From contig CP182107.1 in assembly GCA_051122655.1 (NCBI GenBank), positions 1,860,001-1,924,000 on the forward strand: a DNA stretch of 64,000 bases, written 5' to 3'. Of this stretch, positions 1 through 8,492 are shown one piece after another. The DNA comes from Pasteurella sp030783905. GTDB taxonomy: Bacteria > Pseudomonadota > Gammaproteobacteria > Enterobacterales > Pasteurellaceae. A model generated the notes under the pieces. That model was not told the origin of the DNA and made no database searches. It worked only from the letters and a program-made list of their open reading frames with translations. Each line of letters starts with the position of its first letter. The stretch's first letter is position 1. Made by a program: the position numbers and the translations under genes.

Positions 1-2513
1 AACCGACCGTAGAATGGCAGTTAGAAACCTTAATTCGTGGCTTTTTCCGTCCTGATTTATTCACAGATTATTTGCGTTTTTTCATTTTATTCGAGAAGGA
101 TGAAAAGAACCGTTTAATTAAAAAACAAGCGGGCTATCATCAATTTCATGCGGTGCGAGAGGCGGTAAAAGCCACGGTGATTGCCTCGAGACAAATTGCA
201 GATGATCAGGTGCAAGAACCTCGTGCTAGTTATGGGCGAGATGTGCAGGTGGGGAGCAAAAAAGCGGGCGTGGTATGGCATACACAAGGCAGTGGGAAGA
301 GTATTTCCATGTGTTGCTATGCGGGAAAATTATTACAACAGCCTGAAATGGGCAATCCGACCTTAATTGTGGTGACCGATCGGAATGATTTAGATGGTCA
401 GCTGTTTAAACAATTCTCTTTGGCAAAAGATTTATTAAAACAAGAACCTATACAGGCAGAAAGCCGTGAGCAATTAAGAGAATTATTAGCACGTCGAGAA
501 GTGGGCGGTGTGATTTTTACGACGGTACAGAAATTTGCCTTACAAGAGGATGAGCAATCCCACCCGTTATTAAATGGTCGTCATAATATTGTGGTGATTT
601 CCGATGAAGCACACCGTAGTCAATATGGGTTGACAGCAAAACTCAATGCGAAGGGCGAATTTCAATTTGGTTATGCCAAACATATGCGTGATGCCTTGAA
701 AAATGCGACTTTTATTGGTTTTACGGGCACACCGATTGAAACAGAAGATAAAGACACTCGAGCGGTATTTGGGGATTATGTGTCCATTTATGATATTCAA
801 GATGCCGTTGATGATGGTGCCACCGTGCCGATTTATTATGAATCTCGCCTTGCTCGTTTAGACATTAACCGTGCGGAAATTGAGGAATTGGCACAACAAT
901 TCGATGATCTTGTTGAGGAAGAAGAGCAAACCGAAGCGGAACGTATCAAAGGGGAATTTACCCGTTTAGAAAAATTAGTAGGGGCTCAACCTCGTTTGCA
1001 GCAAATAGCCAAGGATTTAATCGCCCATTTTGAAAAACGGCAAGAAAGCCAAGAAGGGAAAGCCATGATTGTGGCGATGAGCCGTGAGATTTGTGTGCAT
1101 TTATACAATGAAATTGTGGCGTTGAAACCCGAGTGGCATAGTGAGGATCCTGCTAAAGGGGCGATTAAGATCGTGATGACGGGATCCGCCGCCGATAAAG
1201 CCTTATTACAGCCACATATTTATAACAAACAAGTAAAACAGGATTTAGAAAAACGCTTTAAAAATCCTGATGATCCGTTGAAATTGGTGATTGTGCGAGA
1301 TATGTGGTTGACGGGATTTGATGCCCCTTGCTGTCATACCATGTATGTGGATAAGCCAATGCGTGGACATAATTTGATGCAGGCAATTGCCCGGGTCAAT
1401 CGTGTGTTTAAAGATAAACCCGGTGGATTAGTGGTGGATTACATTGGTATTGCCAATGAATTAAAACAAGCACTACATACTTATACCAATGCGAAAGGGC
1501 GTGGAAAACCGACCATTGATACTGAAGAAGCCTTTGCTGTGTTGTTAGAAAAAATGGATGCCATCGCAGGGATGTTTGCCACACCACTTGAAGGAAAAGC
1601 CCTTGATATTAGCCAATTTGAAACCAAAGCGATGAGTTTGTTGCCAAAAGCGGCAAACCATATTTTGGGCTTGGATGAGGGGAAAAAACGTTTTGCTGAT
1701 TTGGTGTTGGCGGCGACGAAAGCCTATGCCTTATGTGCCACGTTGGAACAGGCTAAGGCGTATCAACGTAAATTGGCTTTTTATTCTGCAGTGAAAGCGA
1801 TGATGAGCAAAGAACAAATCGGCGATGGGAAATTACGCAAAAAACAGCAAGATCATGTTTTGAAACAGATTTTAGATAATTCCTTAATTGCCGATGGGGT
1901 GGATGATATTTTTAGCCTTTGCGGTTTAGATAAGCCAAACATTGGTCTGCTTTCTGATGAGTTCCTAGAAGATGTTCGTCAGATGGAGCATAAAAATCTG
2001 GCGGTGGAGTTATTAGAAAAGCTCCTACAAGATAATATTCAAAGTCGAGGCAGTCGAAATTTGGTACAAGAGCGTAAATACCGTGAGCGTTTAGAAGCGA
2101 CACTCACGAAATATCATAACCGTGGTATTGAGACGGCTCAAGTCATTGAAGAGCTGATTCAAATGGCAAAAGAGTTTCAAGAGGCATTTAAACGTGCAGA
2201 AGATTTAGGCTTAAACAGTGATGAAATTGCGTTCTATGATGCCTTAGCCAATAACGAAAGTGCGGTACGAGAACTGGGCGATCAAATTTTAAAAGCCATT
2301 GCGTTGGAGTTGGTGAAACAATTACGCCGTTCTGTCACCGTGGATTGGCAAGTGCGAGAAAGCGTGCGGGCGAGATTACGTATTTTAGTGCGTCGTATTC
2401 TGCAAAAATATAAATACCCACCAGATAAAGCCGATGAAGCCATTGATTTAGTGTTGGAGCAGGCAGAAACCTTATCTTACGAATGGAGCGAAAAGCACGA
2501 GCATGTTGCCTAA
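1..2513 (+). CDS. hsdR: Type I restriction enzyme, R (HsdR) subunit, 3' part
   Basis: This is the ATP-dependent translocase and nuclease subunit of a type I restriction-modification complex. The reading frame is open from base 3, so the true start and the N-terminal nuclease domain lie upstream; about 836 residues are visible. SF2 helicase motifs are clear: Walker A in WHTQGSGKS (near codon 94 of the visible part), DEAH box DEAHRSQYG, motif III FTGTPIE, and motif VI in MQAIARVNRVF. The last ~250 residues match the C-terminal domain (DUF3387-like) that contacts the methylase part of the complex. A TTG at 72 is only an internal codon. hsdM and hsdS are not in the window and are expected upstream. 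A strong terminator follows 15 bases after the stop. The family is certain; whether the system is intact cannot be judged here. Confidence 0.93.
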   Translation, partial: PTVEWQLETLIRGFFRPDLFTDYLRFFILFEKDEKNRLIKKQAGYHQFHAVREAVKATVIASRQIADDQVQEPRASYGRDVQVGSKKAGVVWHTQGSGKSISMCCYAGKLLQQPEMGNPTLIVVTDRNDLDGQLFKQFSLAKDLLKQEPIQAESREQLRELLARREVGGVIFTTVQKFALQEDEQSHPLLNGRHNIVVISDEAHRSQYGLTAKLNAKGEFQFGYAKHMRDALKNATFIGFTGTPIETEDKDTRAVFGDYVSIYDIQDAVDDGATVPIYYESRLARLDINRAEIEELAQQFDDLVEEEEQTEAERIKGEFTRLEKLVGAQPRLQQIAKDLIAHFEKRQESQEGKAMIVAMSREICVHLYNEIVALKPEWHSEDPAKGAIKIVMTGSAADKALLQPHIYNKQVKQDLEKRFKNPDDPLKLVIVRDMWLTGFDAPCCHTMYVDKPMRGHNLMQAIARVNRVFKDKPGGLVVDYIGIANELKQALHTYTNAKGRGKPTIDTEEAFAVLLEKMDAIAGMFATPLEGKALDISQFETKAMSLLPKAANHILGLDEGKKRFADLVLAATKAYALCATLEQAKAYQRKLAFYSAVKAMMSKEQIGDGKLRKKQQDHVLKQILDNSLIADGVDDIFSLCGLDKPNIGLLSDEFLEDVRQMEHKNLAVELLEKLLQDNIQSRGSRNLVQERKYRERLEATLTKYHNRGIETAQVIEELIQMAKEFQEAFKRAEDLGLNSDEIAFYDALANNESAVRELGDQILKAIALELVKQLRRSVTVDWQVRESVRARLRILVRRILQKYKYPPDKADEAIDLVLEQAETLSYEWSEKHEHVA

Positions 2514-2528
2514 CTGATCACGAAAGAG

Positions 2529-2554
2529 CCTCAGCATACTGCTGAGGTTTTTTA
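2529..2554 (+). terminator. Rho-independent terminator after hsdR
   Basis: A perfect 8-bp stem (CCTCAGCA / TGCTGAGG) with a 3-base loop is followed by six T residues. It lies just past the hsdR stop codon. Confidence 0.9.
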
Positions 2555-2572
2555 TGCTTCAGGCTAGCCCCA

Positions 2573-2581
2573 AAGTGCGGT
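2573..2581 (+). repeat. DNA uptake signal sequence
   Basis: Exact AAGTGCGGT core, the Haemophilus/Pasteurella uptake sequence, in the hsdR-pckA intergenic gap. Confidence 0.85.
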
Positions 2582-2620
2582 GGTTTTTATAAAAGTTTTG
2601 GGAGGTGGTCACAAAACGAC

Positions 2621-2654
2621 ATAAAAAAACAGCTCGATAAAAATCAAGCTGTTT
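2621..2654 (-). terminator. Terminator of pckA
   Basis: On the minus strand an AAACAGCT / AGCTGTTT stem is followed by a run of T residues. It sits 27 bases past the pckA stop codon. Confidence 0.85.
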
Positions 2655-2680
2655 GGGTATGTGAATCCTCAAGCTTTTAA

Positions 2681-4297
2681 TTACGCTTTTGGACCGGCCG
2701 CCACTAATGCTTTACCTTCATCGTTAGTGGTGTATTTTTCGAAGTTTTTCACGAAACGACTTGCCAGATCTTCGGCTTTTGTTTGCCATTGGGCTTTGTC
2801 TGCATACGTATCACGTGGATCTAAGATGGCAGAGTCAACACCTGGCAAGGCTTTTGGAATGGCTAAATCGAAAATTGGGAGTTTGCCCATTTCTGCTTTT
2901 TCGATGGAGCCGTCTAAGATGGCATCAATAATGCCTCGTGTATCTTTGATTGAGATACGTTTACCTGTACCGTTCCAACCTGTGTTCACTAAGTAAGCTT
3001 CCGCACCCGCTGCTTCCATACGTTTCACTAACACTTCAGCATATTGTGTTGGGTGAAGTGATAAGAATGCGGCACCGAAACACGCTGAGAAGGTTGGTGT
3101 TGGTTCTGTGATACCACGCTCAGTACCGGCTAATTTCGCAGTGAAACCAGATAAGAAGTAGTATTTGGTTTGTTCCGGCGTTAATTTAGATACTGGTGGT
3201 AATACACCGAATGCATCTGCTGTTAAGAAAATCACTTTCTTCGCGTGACCAGCTTTTGATATAGGCGCAACGATATTGTCGATGTGGTAAATTGGGTAAG
3301 AAACGCGAGTGTTTTCTGTTTTTGAACCATCATCGTAATCCACTGAGCCATCTGCACGTACAACGACATTTTCTAATAAGGCATCACGTTTGATGGCTTT
3401 ATAGATGTCAGGCTCGTTTTCTGGAGACAGTTTGATGGTTTTTGCATAGCAACCACCTTCGTAGTTGAATACGCCATCATCGTCCCAACCGTGCTCATCG
3501 TCACCGATTAATTGACGTTTTGGATCCGTTGAAAGAGTGGTTTTACCTGTACCTGATAAACCGAAGAATACCGCGACATCGCCTTTTTCACCGACGTTCG
3601 CAGAACAGTGCATGGATGCGATACCTTTTAATGGTAAGAAGTAGTTCATCATTGAGAACATCCCTTTTTTCATCTCACCGCCGTACCATGTACCACCGAT
3701 TAATTGCACGCCTTCAGTTAAGTTAAATGCCACAAAGTTTTCAGAATTTAAGCCTTGCTCTTTCCAGTTCGGGTTAGTTACTTTAGAACCGTTCATTACC
3801 ACGAAATCGGGTTTGAAGTTAGCTAATTCGGTTTCTGTTGGACGAATGAACATGTTTTTCACAAAGTGTGCTTGCCATGCTACTTCAGTCACGATACGGA
3901 CGGATAAGCGAGTATCCGCGTTTGCCCCACAGAATGCGTCGATCACAAATAAACGTTTGCCAGAAAGTTGTTCTGTCACTAAGCCTTTTAAGCTTTTCCA
4001 CGTATCTTGTGTCATTGGTTTGTTATCGTTTTTCGCCGCATCGCTTGTCCACCAAACGGTATCTTTGGTTTTGTCATCAAGCACGATATATTTGTCTTTT
4101 GGCGAACGACCTGTAAAGATACCGGTATCAACCGCCACAGCGCCTGATTGCGTCACGATACCCTTTTCGTAACCTTCTAAACCTGGTTTCGTTTCTTCTT
4201 CGAATAATTGCTCATAACTTGGGTTATAAACGATTTCTTTTACATCATGAATACCAAGTTCACCAAGTTCGTTGATTACTTTATTTAAGTCAGTCAT
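2681..4297 (-). CDS. pckA: Phosphoenolpyruvate carboxykinase (ATP)
   Basis: PckA converts oxaloacetate and ATP to phosphoenolpyruvate, ADP and CO2. In E. coli this is gluconeogenesis; in capnophilic Pasteurellaceae it can also run in the CO2-fixing direction towards succinate (family knowledge). The 538-residue length is standard. The kinase-1a P-loop GLSGTGKTT lies at residues 246-254, the metal site in LIGDDEHGW follows at about 263-271, and the substrate-side GRSPKDKY is near residue 63. The ATG is preceded by a good ribosome site (GAGGTG, 5 bases away). The gene stands alone with its own terminator; about 140 bases of AT-rich leader lie upstream, with a small ACCTAA/TTAGGT palindrome at 4363-4380 that could be an operator, which is speculative. 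Confidence 0.98.
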   Translation of the reverse strand: MTDLNKVINELGELGIHDVKEIVYNPSYEQLFEEETKPGLEGYEKGIVTQSGAVAVDTGIFTGRSPKDKYIVLDDKTKDTVWWTSDAAKNDNKPMTQDTWKSLKGLVTEQLSGKRLFVIDAFCGANADTRLSVRIVTEVAWQAHFVKNMFIRPTETELANFKPDFVVMNGSKVTNPNWKEQGLNSENFVAFNLTEGVQLIGGTWYGGEMKKGMFSMMNYFLPLKGIASMHCSANVGEKGDVAVFFGLSGTGKTTLSTDPKRQLIGDDEHGWDDDGVFNYEGGCYAKTIKLSPENEPDIYKAIKRDALLENVVVRADGSVDYDDGSKTENTRVSYPIYHIDNIVAPISKAGHAKKVIFLTADAFGVLPPVSKLTPEQTKYYFLSGFTAKLAGTERGITEPTPTFSACFGAAFLSLHPTQYAEVLVKRMEAAGAEAYLVNTGWNGTGKRISIKDTRGIIDAILDGSIEKAEMGKLPIFDLAIPKALPGVDSAILDPRDTYADKAQWQTKAEDLASRFVKNFEKYTTNDEGKALVAAGPKA

Positions 4298-4440
4298 ACA
4301 TCACCTCATAGAGTTAAGTTTTAAATGTTGAAAAATAATGGGAGCATTCTAATCAAATTTCTACCTAAAAACTGTTAGGTTGATCAAAATTTTGAAAGAT
4401 TATGAATAATTTTAACGACACATGATGTACGTCAAAGAAA

Positions 4441-4467
4441 AAACCGTTCGATAACAGAACGGTTTTC
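4441..4467 (-). terminator. Terminator downstream of the membrane-protein remnant
   Basis: A 9-bp stem (AAACCGTTC / GAACGGTTT) with a 7-base loop is followed on the minus strand by a T-rich tail (TTTCTTT). It is 13 bases past the remnant's stop codon, so it looks like the original terminator of that lost gene or of a nudE transcript. Confidence 0.8.
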
Positions 4468-4479
4468 AACGTAATAAGG

Positions 4480-4751
4480 TTAGACTCGATCACCTACTGA
4501 GAAGCGGACGGCATCTTTTTCTACTCTGATTTGCCTTGAATGCGATGAATAAGTTAAAGGTGCATTTGTATGTGTATAAGTTATTTCAGCTAGGATATTT
4601 TTATATTCAACCCCAAACCGATACTGTAGTCATTGCCATGTTTGACATTAAGTGAGATGTTATGTTTTTCAATACGATAATTGTGATCACCTGTAAAATC
4701 AGTAGATAAAGTAAGGCCCCTAATTGTGATGGCTATGATGACATCGAGTGA
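4480..4751 (-). pseudogene. Frameshifted remnant of an outer-membrane-type protein (C-terminal part)
   Basis: Read on the minus strand, codons from about 4751 to the C4 run at 4611-4614 give a barrel-like segment containing NISLNVKHGNDYSIGLG. From there a second frame continues as VEYKNILAEITYTHT and ends at the TAA at 4480-4482 (SVGDRV). One extra G in the GGGG run would join the two frames, so this looks like a single coding region broken by a 1-base loss. The 5' part is missing and the fragment starts right after nudE. The alternating polar/hydrophobic pattern resembles C-terminal strands of small opacity/OmpX-like barrels. The family assignment is inference. Confidence 0.55.
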
Positions 4752-4758
4752 TTATGTT

Positions 4759-5310
4759 TTAACAATGTTTATTGTTGCTTAAAAAGTCACGTAGCGCATA
4801 AAGTGCTACTAGATTACGTGCTTCACAGAATGCAGGATCCTGTAATAAATCTGCTAATTGACTAAGAGGAATTCTTACTTGTTCTAATGGCTCGGGTTCG
4901 TCACCCTCTAATTTGCAAGGATAAAAATCTCGAGCTAGAAAGATATGCATCACACTATTCATATAACTTGGCGAGGTATTGACGGTACGTAAATGAATAA
5001 ATTCATTGGCGCCTAATCCAACTTCTTCTTTGAGTTCTCGATTGGCACTTTGTTCAGGGGTTTCGTTGGGATCCATTAAGCCTTTAGGAAAGCCTAATTC
5101 GTACTGTTCTGTTCCCATGGCATATTCTCGAATCATCAATAACTGGTCGTTTTCAATGGGTATGATCATGACCGCTGCGCGCCCACTTCCTTTAAAGCGC
5201 TCATAAGTACGCTGAATCCCATTTGCAAATTGAAGTTCGATGGATTGAATCTCAAAAATACGTGACTTTGCCACGACAGATACGGAGAGAATTTCCGGTT
5301 TTTTAGGCAT
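4759..5310 (-). CDS. nudE: ADP compounds hydrolase NudE (Nudix family)
   Basis: NudE hydrolyses ADP-linked compounds such as ADP-ribose, Ap3A and NADH (known from the E. coli enzyme). The product has 183 residues. The Nudix box is complete: G77, E83, R91-E92-L93, E95-E96 and G98, within the stretch from GLMDPNE to REL-KEE-VGL. The start is the ATG of MPKKPEIL, which has a ribosome site GAGGTG 3-4 bases upstream. A longer in-frame extension to 5754 runs antisense through yrfG and has no family support, so it was not used. nudE is divergent from yrfG with about 80 bases between them; an E. coli-like neighbourhood (nudE, yrfG, hslR, hslO, pckA) supports the call. Confidence 0.93.
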   Translation of the reverse strand: MPKKPEILSVSVVAKSRIFEIQSIELQFANGIQRTYERFKGSGRAAVMIIPIENDQLLMIREYAMGTEQYELGFPKGLMDPNETPEQSANRELKEEVGLGANEFIHLRTVNTSPSYMNSVMHIFLARDFYPCKLEGDEPEPLEQVRIPLSQLADLLQDPAFCEARNLVALYALRDFLSNNKHC

Positions 5311-5390
5311 GTTCACCTCATAAATAAGGGCAATTTTACAAAAATAGGGAATAACGATACCATAAACCGCATAACACCAAAAGGAAAGTG

Positions 5391-6077
5391 ATGTGCATGA
5401 TGGAAATGAATTGGCAACAAATTGATACCGTGATTTTAGATTTAGATGGCACCTTGATTGATCTCTATTTCGATCATCATTTCTGGAAAAATGTAGTGCC
5501 ACAAGCCTATGCAGAAAAATTTGATATGCCGCTTGAGGCTTGTGTGCAAGCGTTAAAGCAACGTTACGACGATATTGAACACAGTAAAGATTGGTATTGT
5601 TTGGATTTTTGGGCAAAAACCTTAAAATTACCCCTACGCGAATTATATCAAGCACAAGGACCGACATTAAAAGTGCGGTCTGATGTGATGCCTTTTTTAC
5701 AAGCGGTAAGCAACATGGATAAAAAAATGATGCTCCTGACGGACAGTAATCCATTTAGTTTAGAAACAAAGCTAAAATATTGCGATTTTGTGTCTTACTT
5801 TGATGTATTACTCTCGAGTCATCAATTTGGCGCCCCAAAAATCGAGCAACCTTTATGGCATAATTTACAACAACAGCACTACTTCAACCCAGCACGGACG
5901 CTCTTTATTGATGATACTGAAACTGTGTTGGACAGTGCGAAACAATTTGGTATTGCCTATACGGTAGGTGTAGAAAATCCAGACAGTAGTTTGCCAGATA
6001 AAACCTTTAAACGACATTTTTCAGTCAACAATTACCGCACTTTAGTGGAGTCAGATAAAAATGGCGAAAAAATATAA
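5391..6077 (+). CDS. yrfG: HAD-family GMP/IMP nucleotidase YrfG
   Basis: A haloacid-dehalogenase phosphatase. E. coli YrfG dephosphorylates GMP and IMP. Motif I DLDGT has its nucleophile and acid aspartates at about residues 17 and 19. Motif II is the LLTDSN stretch, and motif IV is FIDDTETVLDSA. Length of about 228 residues is typical. The exact start is uncertain: ATGs at 5391, 5397, 5400 and 5406 all follow the AAGGAA ribosome site at 5381-5386; any of these leaves the domain intact. The last 17 bases overlap hslR, so the two are translationally coupled. An uptake sequence lies inside the gene at 5671 and another near its end. Confidence 0.9.
   Translation: MCMMEMNWQQIDTVILDLDGTLIDLYFDHHFWKNVVPQAYAEKFDMPLEACVQALKQRYDDIEHSKDWYCLDFWAKTLKLPLRELYQAQGPTLKVRSDVMPFLQAVSNMDKKMMLLTDSNPFSLETKLKYCDFVSYFDVLLSSHQFGAPKIEQPLWHNLQQQHYFNPARTLFIDDTETVLDSAKQFGIAYTVGVENPDSSLPDKTFKRHFSVNNYRTLVESDKNGEKI
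5671..5679 (+). repeat. DNA uptake signal sequence
   Basis: Exact AAGTGCGGT core inside yrfG. Confidence 0.8.
6034..6042 (-). repeat. DNA uptake signal sequence
   Basis: Exact core on the minus strand (ACCGCACTT as read on plus), near the 3' end of yrfG. Confidence 0.8.
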
Positions 6078-6483
6078 CGCGCAAGAAAAAGAAGACGATG
6101 TCCGTCTTGATAAATGGCTTTGGGCTGCACGTTTTTATAAAACGCGTACCCTTGCAAAAGAGATGATCGAGGGGGGGAAAGTACATTATAATGGTCAACG
6201 CACGAAACCGAATAAAACCGTTGAAATTGGTGGCGTGATAAAACTTCGTCAAGGTAATGAAGAAAAAGAAGTCGAAGTTGTTGCCCTTTCCACACATCGT
6301 CGTGGTGCCCCGGAGGCACAGTTACTTTATCAAGAGACAGAAAAAAGCATTGAGCAACGTGCTAAAATGGCAATTGCGCGCAAGATTAATGCCTTGACGA
6401 TGCCACATCCTGATCGTCGTCCGAATAAAAAAGAGCGGCGCGATTTATTGAAATTTAAACATCAAGATGGCTATGCCTCTTGA
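6061..6483 (+). CDS. hslR: Ribosome-associated heat shock protein Hsp15
   Basis: Hsp15 binds 50S subunits that carry nascent chain after premature termination and helps recycle them (E. coli knowledge). The 140-residue protein has an S4-type RNA-binding domain at about residues 15-75 (VRLDKWLWAARFYKTR then GKVHYNGQR) and a basic C-terminal tail rich in Lys/Arg. It overlaps yrfG by 17 bases, with a GGAG ribosome site inside yrfG, and precedes hslO by 81 bases. A run of seven G at 6172-6178 falls within the coding sequence but the frame is intact. Confidence 0.95.
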   Translation: MAKKYNAQEKEDDVRLDKWLWAARFYKTRTLAKEMIEGGKVHYNGQRTKPNKTVEIGGVIKLRQGNEEKEVEVVALSTHRRGAPEAQLLYQETEKSIEQRAKMAIARKINALTMPHPDRRPNKKERRDLLKFKHQDGYAS

Positions 6484-6564
6484 ATAGATTTACCTGATTT
6501 TCTTACTGAAGAAAATGATCTGGGCAAGCAGCTATTTTGCCCTTAACCGAAATGAAGGCGTTTT

Positions 6565-7431
6565 ATGATCGATAACACAGATAACGACAAACTGTATCGC
6601 TACCTTTTCCAAGATCGCGCAGTGCGTGGAGAATGGGTTCGTTTAAACCACACGTTTACCGATACATTAAATACACATCAATATCCACAAGTGATTCAAG
6701 CTTTGTTAGGTGAGATGATGGTGGCGACCAGCCTATTGACGGCGACATTAAAGTTTGAAGGAGACATTACTGTTCAAATACAAGGCGATGGTCCGTTAAA
6801 ATTAGCCTTAGTCAATGGCAATCACCAACAGCAGATTCGTGCTTTAGCACGCTTACAAGGGGACGTCAGTGATGAGATGACCTTGACGCAATTAGTGGGT
6901 AAAGGCGTGTTAGTTATTACGATTGCCCCGACGGAAGGTGAGCGTTATCAAGGGGTCATCGCGTTAGATAAGCCAACGATTACAGCATGCCTTGAAGACT
7001 ATTTTGTTCGTTCAGAACAATTACAAACACAGCTTATCATTCGTACCGGAGTAGTTGACGGGCAACCTGTTGCAGCGGGTATGTTGCTACAAATTATGCC
7101 AGATGGTTCAGGATCACCCGATGATTTTGAACATTTGGCTACCTTAGCCGCGACGGTAAAAAATGAGGAAATATTTGGCTTAACCGCAGAAGAACTACTA
7201 TACCGCTTGTATCATGAAGAACGGGTTGAAATTTTTCCCGCCCAGCCAGTCACATTTTTCTGTGGTTGTTCACAAGAACGTTCTGGCGCAGCATTGTTGT
7301 TGATTTCGGATGACGAGTTAGATGACGTGTTGGCAGAGCATCATGGGACAATCGATATGCAATGTGAATGTTGTGGCACGCATTATCTTTTCAATAAAGC
7401 CGCGATTATGCAATTAAAAGCGGAAAAATAA
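6565..7431 (+). CDS. hslO: Redox-regulated chaperone Hsp33
   Basis: Hsp33 is a cytoplasmic holdase activated by oxidation. The 288-residue product has the N-terminal chaperone domain and, at its C-terminal end, the zinc-binding redox switch: CGC (in FFCGCSQERS) and CECC (in MQCECCGTHY), giving the CXC...CXXC pattern. The start has GAAGG upstream at good spacing. It closes the yrfG-hslR-hslO group and is followed by a strong terminator. Confidence 0.97.
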   Translation: MIDNTDNDKLYRYLFQDRAVRGEWVRLNHTFTDTLNTHQYPQVIQALLGEMMVATSLLTATLKFEGDITVQIQGDGPLKLALVNGNHQQQIRALARLQGDVSDEMTLTQLVGKGVLVITIAPTEGERYQGVIALDKPTITACLEDYFVRSEQLQTQLIIRTGVVDGQPVAAGMLLQIMPDGSGSPDDFEHLATLAATVKNEEIFGLTAEELLYRLYHEERVEIFPAQPVTFFCGCSQERSGAALLLISDDELDDVLAEHHGTIDMQCECCGTHYLFNKAAIMQLKAEK

Positions 7432-7455
7432 GCGTCAATATTATGGATTCTGTTG

Positions 7456-7488
7456 CAGGCTATCAAGATATTTGATAGCCTGTTTTTC
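7456..7488 (+). terminator. Terminator after hslO
   Basis: An 11-bp stem (CAGGCTATCAA / TTGATAGCCTG) with a 5-base loop is followed by a T run. Confidence 0.92.
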
Positions 7489-7597
7489 CTTTGTCGCAAA
7501 TGATTTTATAATAAGGCTTGTTTTTTGCTACATGAAACTTATTGTAGAAAGCGCGGGCAAATAACGTATAGCGATTGTCTGTTTAAAAGGATTGGTT

Positions 7598-8425
7598 ATG
7601 TTAGCACTTTCACCATTATTACTTGAACACACACTGGAAATTGCCGATCAAGCTGGGAATTTTTTAGTGGATTTTTATACTCCCTCAGTGCAACATGACT
7701 TAACGATTCAAACTAAGCAAGATAACACGCCGGTGACGTCAGCCGATTTATTTTTAAGTCAGTTTTTAATTGAACAACTCACCGCGTTGACGCCTGATGT
7801 CCCTATTTTATCGGAAGAGAGTTGTAAAATTCCGTTACAAGATCGAGAACATTGGGCAGAATATTGGCTGATTGATCCGCTTGATGGTACACAACAGTTT
7901 ATTAATCGCACCGATCAATTTTCTATTTTGATCACACTTGTCCAACATAACAAACCTGTCTTAAGTATTACTCATGCGCCTATTTTAAAAACGACCTATT
8001 ATGCGATGCAGGGGTTTGGTGCCTATAAAAAACAACATAATAAAATCGAAAAACTCAATAATCAGGCACAACCTCAGCAACGTAGGATAAAAATTGCCGT
8101 CGGTGTGGGCGGAATTGCACAAAAAATACAGCCATTATTAAATCCAAACTATCAATATGAATTTCTCGTCTATGGTTCAAGTGGGTTAAAAAGTGGACTG
8201 GTCGCTGAGGGGATCTGTGATTGTTATGTTCGAATCGGGAAAACAGGCGAATGGGATACGGGGGCAGCTGAAATTCTTTTACATGAAATGGGGGGAAGTG
8301 TGTTTGATTTTGCGTTTCAACCACTGACCTATAATCAGAGAGAGAGTTTTATTAATCCTAATTTTGTGATGGTGGCCAATGCAGAATTTGATTGGCAGAA
8401 CATTTTTCAATTTAATTCGCACTAG
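7598..8425 (+). CDS. cysQ: 3'(2'),5'-bisphosphate nucleotidase CysQ
   Basis: CysQ removes the 3' phosphate from PAP/PAPS and so protects sulfate assimilation and RNA turnover. The inositol-monophosphatase fold is shown by the metal-binding EES motif (LSEESCKIP), then DPLDGTQQFI and the later GEWDTGAAEIL. The 275-residue product starts at the ATG at 7598, seven bases after AAAAGG; an in-frame TTG at 7592 is less likely. It lies 67 bases upstream of zwf on the same strand. Confidence 0.9.
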   Translation: MLALSPLLLEHTLEIADQAGNFLVDFYTPSVQHDLTIQTKQDNTPVTSADLFLSQFLIEQLTALTPDVPILSEESCKIPLQDREHWAEYWLIDPLDGTQQFINRTDQFSILITLVQHNKPVLSITHAPILKTTYYAMQGFGAYKKQHNKIEKLNNQAQPQQRRIKIAVGVGGIAQKIQPLLNPNYQYEFLVYGSSGLKSGLVAEGICDCYVRIGKTGEWDTGAAEILLHEMGGSVFDFAFQPLTYNQRESFINPNFVMVANAEFDWQNIFQFNSH

Positions 8426-8436
8426 GCATTATTTGT

Positions 8437-8442
8437 TATAAT
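8437..8442 (+). promoter_or_regulatory. Possible zwf promoter -10 element
   Basis: A perfect TATAAT lies about 50 bases before the zwf start codon. No strong -35 hexamer was seen at the correct distance. Confidence 0.45.
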
Positions 8443-8492
8443 ATGCGACATCTAATAATATACAAATTTTTAACAAACGGATTTCAGAAAAA

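Noticed and set aside
5311..5754. Long N-terminal extension of nudE
   Set aside because: It runs antisense through yrfG and has no Nudix family support; the shorter ATG has a good ribosome site and gives the usual length.
6172..6178. Run of seven G in hslR as a phase-variation switch
   Set aside because: Short run within a conserved gene with intact frame; no sign of regulation.
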